Assembly: GCF_000425065.1 (NCBI RefSeq)
Contig: NZ_AULB01000023.1
Span: 82,157-146,156, forward strand
DNA from: Actinomadura rifamycini DSM 43936
GTDB lineage: Bacteria; Actinomycetota; Actinomycetes; Streptosporangiales; Streptosporangiaceae
Length of the DNA stretch: 64,000 nucleotides
Direction: 5' to 3'
Under the pieces are notes generated by a model. It was not told the origin of the DNA, made no database searches, and was given only the letters and a program-made list of their open reading frames with translations. Below are positions 58,422-64,000 of this stretch, piece after piece (position 1 is the stretch's first letter; each line of letters starts with the position of its first letter). The translations under genes were made by a program, and so were the position numbers.

Positions 58422-58456
58422 AAGCAAGCTTGTCTTTTGCAAGCACGCTTTGTCAA
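58422..58456. promoter_or_regulatory. CAAGC-type inverted repeats in the HxlR/DUF998 promoter
   Basis: CAAGCTTG (58425-58432) is a perfect palindrome and CAAGC-AC-GCTTTG (58440-58452) an imperfect one. They cover the divergent promoter, consistent with HxlR-type binding. TGTCAA (58451-58456) is a minus-strand TTGACA -35. Confidence 0.5.
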
Positions 58457-58482
58457 TCGAAGCTCAATGTAGGATGTGCAGC

Positions 58483-59130
58483 ATGGCGGCTCGTGAGTAC
58501 GGACAGTTCTGCGGCCTGGCCCGCGCGTTGGAGATGATCGGCGAACGCTGGACGCTGCTGATCGTCCGCGACCTGCTGTCGGGGCCCAAGCGCTACACCG
58601 ACCTGCGCAAGGGGCTGGCGACCATCCCGACCAACATCCTTTCGACGCGGCTCAAGCAGCTCGAAGAGGCGGGCCTGGTCGTCCGCCGCGCACTGCCCCA
58701 CCCCGAACGCGCGGTTGTCTACGAGCTCACCGGCTACGGACGCGACCTGGAGCCGGCGCTGATCGCGCTCGGCCGCTGGGGCGCCCGCACGATGACCGAG
58801 CCCCGGCCCGGCGAGACCGTCACCGCCGAATCGGTGGCGATGGCCTTCCGCACCACCTACCGTCCGGAAGCGGCCAGGGACGCCACGGTCGGCTACGAGG
58901 TGCGCATGGGCGACTTCACCCTCCGCATCCAGATCACCGCCGGAGCCCTCACGGTCGGCATCGGCCCGCACCCGGACCCCGATCTCGTCATCGAACGGCA
59001 GCGCGACCAGGCCGTCCACGCCCTGCTGACCGGCGCCATGACCCCGCGGCAGGCACTCGCGGACGGCGGCGTCCGGGTCGAGGGCGAGCCCGAGCTCCTC
59101 GACCGGTTCGTCCAGGCGTTCCGCTTCTGA
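58483..59130 (+). CDS. HxlR family winged-helix regulator with C-terminal SCP2-like domain
   Basis: A 215-residue regulator. Residues 1 to about 105 are an HxlR winged helix (REYGQFCGLARALEMIGERW; VRDLLSGPKRYTDLRKGL; IPTNILSTRLKQLEEAGLV). The extra C-terminal part (about 125-215) resembles a sterol-carrier (SCP2)-like domain and may bind a hydrophobic ligand. The Cys in QFCGL is often redox-sensing in this family. The ATG at 58483 is chosen since the conserved segment starts at REYGQF. It probably controls the divergent DUF998/NmrA cluster. Confidence 0.9.
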   Translation: MAAREYGQFCGLARALEMIGERWTLLIVRDLLSGPKRYTDLRKGLATIPTNILSTRLKQLEEAGLVVRRALPHPERAVVYELTGYGRDLEPALIALGRWGARTMTEPRPGETVTAESVAMAFRTTYRPEAARDATVGYEVRMGDFTLRIQITAGALTVGIGPHPDPDLVIERQRDQAVHALLTGAMTPRQALADGGVRVEGEPELLDRFVQAFRF

Positions 59131-59226
59131 CCGGCCCCCCGGCGGCCCGCGCGACTCCGGCGAGAAGAAGAACCTCGGGATCGGGCAATCAGCGCTGATT
59201 CCCTTTCCGAGAAAGGCGCCGGATGC

Positions 59227-59835
59227 ATGACAGTGACCCACCCCGGCCCGCAGGAGGCCCCCGACAGCGGCGGTGCGACCGACGCATCGATCATCGCCAG
59301 ATCGCGCGACGAGCCGGAGTGCTTCGGGCAGATCTTCGACCGCTACTTCCCGGCCATCCACCGGTACGCGGCCGTGCGGCTGGGCCACGCGGCCGCTGAC
59401 GACCTGGCGGCGGAGACGTTCCTCGCCGCGTTCGACAGGCGGGACCGCTACGACACGGCGCGGCCCGACGCGCGCCCGTGGCTCTACGGCATCGCGACCA
59501 ACCTGATCTCCCGGCACCGCCGCGGCGAGACGCGGCACTACCGGGCGCTGAGCCGGGCCGCCGGGACGGACGGCTCCGGCGACCACGCCGACCGGATCGC
59601 CGACCGGGTGAGCGCGCAGCAGCTCGGCCCCGATCTCGCGCGCGGGCTGTCCGGCCTGTCGCGCGGCGACCGCGACGCGCTGCTGCTGGTCGCGTGCGCG
59701 CAGCTCAGCTACCTCGAGACCGCGGCGGCGCTGGGCATCGCGGTCGGCACCGTCGGATCCCGCGTCAACCGCGCGCGGCGCAAACTCCGCAAGGCATTGG
59801 GCGCCCAAGCACAGGAGGCGACGACCCATGGATGA
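59227..59835 (+). CDS. ECF-type RNA polymerase sigma factor
   Basis: A 202-residue ECF sigma factor. Region 2 contains CFGQIFDRYFPAIHRYAAVR and DLAAETFLAAFDRR with WLYGIATNLISRHRR; region 4 contains LSYLETAAALGIAVGTVGSRVNRAR. It overlaps the next gene by 8 bp (ATGGATGA), indicating an operon with a transmembrane, anti-sigma-like protein. The start ATG at 59227 lacks a strong Shine-Dalgarno sequence. Confidence 0.92.
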   Translation: MTVTHPGPQEAPDSGGATDASIIARSRDEPECFGQIFDRYFPAIHRYAAVRLGHAAADDLAAETFLAAFDRRDRYDTARPDARPWLYGIATNLISRHRRGETRHYRALSRAAGTDGSGDHADRIADRVSAQQLGPDLARGLSGLSRGDRDALLLVACAQLSYLETAAALGIAVGTVGSRVNRARRKLRKALGAQAQEATTHG

Positions 59836-60793
59836 GATGAAGCTGCTCCACGACCGCTACACCGCCCTGCCCGGCCCCGGCCCGCGCGCCGGAGCCGAGG
59901 CGCGGGCCCGCCTGGAGGACCACATGCGCAGCGACCGGACGCACCGGACGCGCCGGCCCCGGGCACGCCGCGTCCGTCCGGTGTGGGGGCTGAGCCTCGC
60001 CGCCGGGGCCGCCGCGGCGATCGGCGTGGCGACCGTGGCCCTCCCCGCGGACGGCGGCCCGGCGCCCGCCGTGCGGGCCCCGTCCGCGCAGACGATCATG
60101 CTCGCCGCCGCGGAGAAGGCCGAAGGGGCCCCCGCGAGCGGGAAGTACTGGAAGGTCGCCACCGTCGGCCTCGCGAACGGCACGCACGTCGAAGCGTCCT
60201 GGACGACCGCCGACGGCCGGCGCTGGGTCGCGTTCCGGACGGACCGGCCGACGGACGGTTCGCCCGCCACCGGGCTGAGCAGGGCGAAGGGGCCGCGGCC
60301 CTCGGGCCCGACCGTCCTGGGCCCGGACCCGTCCCCGGCGGAACTGCGGAACCTCCCGTCCGACCCCGGGAAGCTGAAGGCGCTCGCGGAACGCAACGTC
60401 CCGCGGATCGCGCCGGACGCCGAGTCGGGCTCGGCACCGATCACCCGCGAGGGCTACCTGCTGGAGGCGTTCGTCGGCCTGCTCACCCGGCAGCCGGTCG
60501 AGCCCGGGGTGCGGGCGGCCGCGTTCCGCGTCCTGGCCGACCTGCCCGGCGTCGCCTCCGCGGGCAAGGCCACCGACGGGCTCGGCCGCAAGGGCGTCGC
60601 GGTGCGGTTCACGCAGACCACCCCGCAGTCCGGCGGCACCCGGATCCGGCTGATCATCGACCCGGAGACGTCCCGGGTCCTCGCCGAGCAGGTCACCGCC
60701 GACGCGAAGCGCAAGAACGGAGCGAAGAGCACCGTCCACTACCTCGACGCCGTATGGACGAACGAGCCCCCCGCCGTCCCGGCCCTTCCCTAG
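59828..60793 (+). CDS. CU044_5270 family transmembrane protein (putative anti-sigma partner)
   Basis: A 321-residue protein. The cytoplasmic N-terminus (about 1-50, starts MDEMKLLHDRYTALPGP) resembles the short anti-sigma segment of CU044_5270-type proteins, followed by a membrane helix near 53-75 (GLSLAAGAAAAIGVATVAL) and an extracellular domain with repeated YLLEAF, LLTRQPVEPGVRAAAFRVLADLPGV and GVAVRFTQT segments. It is always found with ECF sigma factors, here overlapping by 8 bp. It likely controls the sigma factor in response to an envelope signal, but this is inference. Confidence 0.88.
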   Translation: MDEMKLLHDRYTALPGPGPRAGAEARARLEDHMRSDRTHRTRRPRARRVRPVWGLSLAAGAAAAIGVATVALPADGGPAPAVRAPSAQTIMLAAAEKAEGAPASGKYWKVATVGLANGTHVEASWTTADGRRWVAFRTDRPTDGSPATGLSRAKGPRPSGPTVLGPDPSPAELRNLPSDPGKLKALAERNVPRIAPDAESGSAPITREGYLLEAFVGLLTRQPVEPGVRAAAFRVLADLPGVASAGKATDGLGRKGVAVRFTQTTPQSGGTRIRLIIDPETSRVLAEQVTADAKRKNGAKSTVHYLDAVWTNEPPAVPALP

Positions 60794-60809
60794 CAACCCG
60801 CCGCCCCGC

Positions 60810-60832
60810 CCCCGCCGCGCGACGCGGCGGGG
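60810..60832. terminator. Hairpin terminator between convergent genes
   Basis: A perfect 10-bp GC stem (60810-60819 with 60823-60832) and a 3-nt loop between the CU044_5270 and MBL-fold genes. Confidence 0.65.
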
Positions 60833-60844
60833 CCGGGCACGGGC

Positions 60845-61609
60845 TCAGCGCGGCATCTCCCACCGCTCGCCGGTCGGCAGGTCGGCCACGGCCAGGTCCG
60901 GGCCGGACGTCCGCGCCGCGATCGCGCCCGCGTCGCGGGCGGTGCCGCCGGTGCGGAACATCCACGAGAGCGGGTCGTGCCCGTGGGCCTCGTGCACCGG
61001 CACCAGCACCCGCGCCCCGAGCACGGACGCCCCGGTGACCGCCTCGTCCGGGCCCATCACCAGGCGCGGGCCGAGCGGCGGGCGCAGCCCGTTGACCGGC
61101 AGCAGGGCCAGGTCCACCGGCGGCCGCTCCGCCCGGTACCGCTCCAGCGGCGCGACGTCGGCGATCTCGCCCCCGAAGAACACCCGGCCGCCCGCCGCGC
61201 CGAACACGTACGCGTTGTTCGGCCACACCAGGGTCCGTCCCGAAGGCACCACCTCCATGGACACCCCGGGGGCGATGTCGACGGAGCGTCCCGCCTCCAG
61301 GCGCTCGGCGCGCAGGAACCCCAGCTTCCTGGCGCGGCGGGCCATACCGGACGTCGGCACGTACAGCGGCGTGGTCTCCCTGGCCGCCAGGTCCCGTAGT
61401 CCGCGCAGGTCCCAATGGTTGGTGGCCAGATTCGTGACGACGATGGCGGCGAGCGGCGGCAGGTCCCCGATCCGCAGGCCCAGCGGCTCCCCGCGGCGCA
61501 GCCACCACCGTTCGGTGAACCACGGGTCGGTGAGGACGGCATGGCCGTCCAGCTCCAGCAGCACGCAGGAATTGACCACGCGGGTGACGGCGATCGATCG
61601 CTTGATCAT
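60845..61609 (-). CDS. MBL-fold protein with degenerate metal site
   Basis: A 254-residue metallo-beta-lactamase-fold protein similar to UlaG/YycJ-type hydrolases (VLTDPWFTER near 25; FGGEIADVAPLERY; VPVHEAHGHDPLSWMF). The H-x-H-x-D-H motif is replaced by T-N-L-A-T-N-H-W-D, so the first two His and the Asp are lost. It may bind metal weakly or have changed function. The start could be ATG 61609 or 61636, the latter overlapping the divergent regulator. It converges with the sigma operon. Confidence 0.8.
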   Translation of the reverse strand: MIKRSIAVTRVVNSCVLLELDGHAVLTDPWFTERWWLRRGEPLGLRIGDLPPLAAIVVTNLATNHWDLRGLRDLAARETTPLYVPTSGMARRARKLGFLRAERLEAGRSVDIAPGVSMEVVPSGRTLVWPNNAYVFGAAGGRVFFGGEIADVAPLERYRAERPPVDLALLPVNGLRPPLGPRLVMGPDEAVTGASVLGARVLVPVHEAHGHDPLSWMFRTGGTARDAGAIAARTSGPDLAVADLPTGERWEMPR

Positions 61610-61636
61610 GCGGTCAGCGTGCAGGTTAATGTGCAC

Positions 61637-62050
61637 ATGAAGTCAAGCGATGGGCTGGCCATCGGTGAGCTCGCGGAACGGTTCGGGCTCGCCGCGCACG
61701 TACTGCGGCACTGGGAGAGCATGGGCCTGCTGGAACCCGCGCGACGCACGGGCGGTCGGCGCACGTACGAGCCGTCCGACCTGGAACGCGTCGCGTTGAT
61801 CCTCATGGGCAAGGAGGCCGGCTTCACGCTGCGAGAACTGCGCACGCTGCTGTCCACCCCGAACCCGATGGACCACCGCGAGGCACTGCAGCGCCACGTC
61901 GCGGAACTGCAGCGACGCATCGACCGGGCGCAGGCCGCCAAAGACCTCATCGAGCACGCCCTAACCTGCCCGCACCCTTTCCCCGGATGCGAACACGCCC
62001 GCGCCCAGATCAAAGCCCACATCCCACCCACCCCGGGCGCAGAGAAATGA
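61637..62050 (+). CDS. MerR family transcriptional regulator
   Basis: A 137-residue MerR protein with an N-terminal HTH (LAIGELAERFGLAAHVLRHWESMGLLEPAR, split, residues about 7-36) and a coiled-coil (about 85-110). Two Cys (LTCPHPFPGC) in the tail resemble metal- or thiol-sensing MerR proteins. The start lies 27 bp from the divergent MBL-fold gene, so the mRNA is probably leaderless or overlaps the promoter. It likely controls the MBL-fold gene. The 3' end overlaps the convergent MFS gene by 90 bp. Confidence 0.9.
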   Translation: MKSSDGLAIGELAERFGLAAHVLRHWESMGLLEPARRTGGRRTYEPSDLERVALILMGKEAGFTLRELRTLLSTPNPMDHREALQRHVAELQRRIDRAQAAKDLIEHALTCPHPFPGCEHARAQIKAHIPPTPGAEK

Positions 62051-63469
62051 CGCACTGAAAGATCTGTACAAACGCGTCCACGCGACCATCGTGCCCCTGT
62101 TCACGGCGGCCACGGCCGTGGGTAGCCCAACCTCCTCTGCTGACCGAGAATTGCGGACGTTCGTGTGGCTAGTGATCGGATCGGACGATGTGCCGTCATG
62201 GCGGACGGCCAAGGTGACGAGTGCCGCCAGTCCCACCGCGCCACCGAGCTGCTGGACGGAGCTGAAGACGGCCGAGCCGAGCCCGGCGTTGTCTTCCGTG
62301 GTCCCGGCGACGGCGGCGACCGTCAGAGCGGGCAGGCTCAGCCCGCAACCGGCGCTCGTGACGAGCATGCCCGGCAGCACGCCGACGGCATAGCCGTCGC
62401 CCGGCGCGATCCTTGACAGCAGGAGCAAGCCTGCCGCACTGATCAGAAAGGAGAGCACCAGGGTCGGGCGCACCCCGAGACGCGGCACCGCCCGGGAAGC
62501 AAGCCACATCGCCACGAGCAGCCCGGCGCCGTAGGGGAGATAGGCGACGCCGGCTTCCAGCGGTCCGTAACCCATGACGGTTTGCAGGTGAAGCATCAGC
62601 AGGAAGGCCATCGCGTAGAAGGCGGCGGAGAACAGGAACGTCGCCGCATTGGCCGCCGCACGGGTTCGGACGGCCAGGAACGGCAGCGGCACCAGCGGCT
62701 CCGGCGTGCGCGTCTCCACGGTGAAGAAGGCAACGGCCAGTACCGCGGCGAGCACTATGGACGTGAGGAAGGCCGGGTCGTTCGGCCCTGCTTCCCCGAC
62801 CCGGAGCAGCCCGAAGACCAGGGCCAGAGCGGCCGCCGTGCCCAGGACCGCGCCGGGGACGTCCAGAGACGTTCGGCGGACGGACCGGCTCTCGCTGACC
62901 AGGTGCGGCACCAGCACGAGCGCCATGACGGCGACCGGCAGGTTGATCAGGAAGATCCAGCGCCAGGATGCGAGGTCGGTCAGCACTCCGGAGACCACCA
63001 GTCCCGAGGTGCCGCCCAGGGCCGCGATGCCGCCCCACACGCCCAGTGCTTTGGCGCGCTCCCGTTCACCGGGGAACAGCAGTGCGATCAGTGACAGCGC
63101 GGCGGGACTCGCCATGGCGGCGCCCATGCCTTGCGTGAAGCGTCCGACCAGCATCTGCCAGGGTTCGTGGGCGATGCCGCAGACGAGGCTGGCCGCGCCG
63201 AACAGCGCCACGCCGCCGAGGAAGACACGGCGACGACCCAGGAGATCGGCCGCACGGCCGGACAGCAGCAGGAGACCGCCGAACGCGAGGAAGTACGTGT
63301 TGGCGACCCATGCCAAACCAGTGGTTCCGAACCCCAGGTCCTCCTTGATGCTGGGGAGCGCGACGCTCACGACCGTGTCGTCCAGGACGAGCATGTACTG
63401 GACGAAGCACAGCACCACCAGCGCCGGACGGCGGCGACCGAGACTTCCGGGAAGTTGATCTACGGGCAT
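61961..63469 (-). CDS. MFS drug exporter, EmrB/QacA type, with abnormal C-terminus
   Basis: A 502-residue DHA2-type (14-helix) multidrug exporter. The conserved motifs are LDDTVVSVALPSIKEDLGF, GRAADLLGRRRVF (motif A) and SSVQQLGGAVGLAAL. After this point the usual last helices are missing; the tail (residues about 410-502) is polar and ends SGERVRAG, running into the merR gene. This looks like a C-terminal truncation or frameshift with a replacement tail, so the pump may be non-functional. The divergent AraC-type gene upstream was probably its regulator. Confidence 0.8.
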   Translation of the reverse strand: MPVDQLPGSLGRRRPALVVLCFVQYMLVLDDTVVSVALPSIKEDLGFGTTGLAWVANTYFLAFGGLLLLSGRAADLLGRRRVFLGGVALFGAASLVCGIAHEPWQMLVGRFTQGMGAAMASPAALSLIALLFPGERERAKALGVWGGIAALGGTSGLVVSGVLTDLASWRWIFLINLPVAVMALVLVPHLVSESRSVRRTSLDVPGAVLGTAAALALVFGLLRVGEAGPNDPAFLTSIVLAAVLAVAFFTVETRTPEPLVPLPFLAVRTRAAANAATFLFSAAFYAMAFLLMLHLQTVMGYGPLEAGVAYLPYGAGLLVAMWLASRAVPRLGVRPTLVLSFLISAAGLLLLSRIAPGDGYAVGVLPGMLVTSAGCGLSLPALTVAAVAGTTEDNAGLGSAVFSSVQQLGGAVGLAALVTLAVRHDGTSSDPITSHTNVRNSRSAEEVGLPTAVAAVNRGTMVAWTRLYRSFSASFLCARGGWDVGFDLGAGVFASGERVRAG

Positions 63470-63554
63470 GCGACGGACGCTATGCAGCGGCGGCCGTGGC
63501 CACTATCCGCGACGAGGCCGCACCATGTCGCATTGAGGACATAGCCTGGAGCGC

Positions 63555-63912
63555 ATGCTCGACGCAGGAGACGGCACCGTCCCACCCGGGATAGGCGCGA
63601 TCGTGGTCGGGCACTTCCCTCTGGCCTCCGGCGAATGGATCGCCCCGCACAGCCACACTCACCATCAACTCGCCTGGACGCGGCGCGGCGTCGTCGGTGT
63701 CGCCGTCGGGGACGCCCACTGGGTGCTCCCGCCCACCCGGGCCCTATGGCTGCCCGCCGGAGTCGTCCACCGCACCGGTGCGACACGCGACGCGGTGCTG
63801 CACGGCCTCTATTTCGATCCCGCTCGATGCCACCTGAGCTGGCCGGAGCCCACACCGGTGGGCGTCGACGGCCTGCTGGCCCATCTCATCGTCCATCTCG
63901 GCCGGCCTGAGG
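63555..63912 (+). pseudogene. AraC-type regulator, N-terminal cupin part, interrupted
   Basis: The reading frame from ATG 63555 gives an AraC-family N-terminal cupin (HSHTHHQLAWTRRGVVGVAVG, split; PPTRALWLPAGVVHRTGATRD; VLHGLYFDPARC). It resembles regulators of drug exporters. After about GRPEVP the sequence loses the expected helices and no HTH appears before the window ends, so the gene looks interrupted, probably by the IS-like element. The ATG has TGGAGCG upstream. Confidence 0.62.
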
Positions 63913-64000
63913 TGCCACGGATCTTCCGGACAGGGCCCCAACTAGAGTTGGGGAGAACCGGAAGGGAAGGTCGTTGGCACGACAGAGGCGGCATTTCACC
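63909..64000 (+). mobile_element. Possible IS3-family element (left end, partial)
   Basis: From TG at 63909 a hairpin (CCCCAAC-TAGA-GTTGGGG, about 63937-63954) and a strong GGAAGGGAAGG ribosome binding site precede a TTG start at 63974. This gives M-A-R-Q-R-R-H-F-T, the usual start of an IS3-type OrfA transposase. Only nine codons are visible, and no terminal repeat can be compared. IS3 ends usually begin with TG, which is why 63909 is chosen; the boundary is uncertain. Confidence 0.45.

Overview
The window is very GC-rich, gene-dense DNA with alternating operons, frequent GTG starts and many 4-bp (ATGA/GTGA) stop/start overlaps. With actinobacterial families (FadR/GntR, CGNR zinc-finger, ECF sigma with a CU044_5270 partner, DUF4097, LAL-type LuxR) and a c-di-AMP (ydaO) riboswitch ahead of a wall hydrolase, this points to an actinomycete chromosome. 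A Streptosporangiales/Thermomonosporaceae-like host is my inference and is not proven. I saw no rRNA, tRNA, CRISPR array or prophage.

Layout. 0-8.6 kb: a cobalamin riboswitch with a corrinoid/iron-binding lipoprotein cut by the left edge, a RibD/DHFR-like reductase, a SUFU protein behind a frameshifted gene, a BlaI/M56 pair, Spo0M-like and CorC-like proteins with BlaI-type operators, a secreted hydrolase, an XRE regulator and two coupled clpP genes. 8.8-17.7 kb: cell-surface and wall functions, comprising an NBR1-Ig-like membrane protein, three secreted wall enzymes (SpoIID-, M23- and M15-like; two share a duplicated I36 domain), a TetR/hydrolase pair, an NhaA-DsbA fusion and a CHAP protein behind a c-di-AMP riboswitch. 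17.8-28.9 kb: GntR/GntP, an orphan FtsX-type permease, CsbD, a 1178-residue indolepyruvate ferredoxin oxidoreductase with a divergent Lrp regulator, and small cupin/NTF2/DUF1330 proteins. 28.9-38 kb: a 915-residue LAL regulator, hypothetical proteins, an ECF42-type sigma with its DGPF partner, and a Ser/Thr kinase. 38-45 kb: regulators with small enzymes (CGNR/VOC/flavin-binding protein; TetR/membrane protein/carboxylesterase; TetR/ABC exporter). 45-49 kb: a stand-alone B12 photoreceptor-like protein coupled to a SpoIIE/PP2C phosphatase. 50-64 kb: a formylglycine-generating enzyme with PadR, a TetR plus mmpL remnant, DUF4097 lipoprotein, a P-loop kinase with a BlaI-type operator, an HxlR-linked stress cluster, an ECF sigma/anti-sigma-like pair, MBL/MerR, an MFS pump, and an AraC gene apparently cut by an IS3-type element at the right edge.

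How genes may work together. The best candidate for an undescribed system is the coupled pair at 46.5 kb. The B12 protein has the CarH-type W-x9-EH cap motif, an E-x-H cobalamin motif and an extra helical domain like that of photocobilins, but no DNA-binding domain. It is translated with a PAS-GAF-PP2C phosphatase, suggesting light-controlled partner switching. Second is a clpP pair in which one subunit has Ala at the catalytic Ser, preceded by a PopR-like palindrome. Third is a BlaI-type regulon inferred from three CTACA-N2-TGTA sites.
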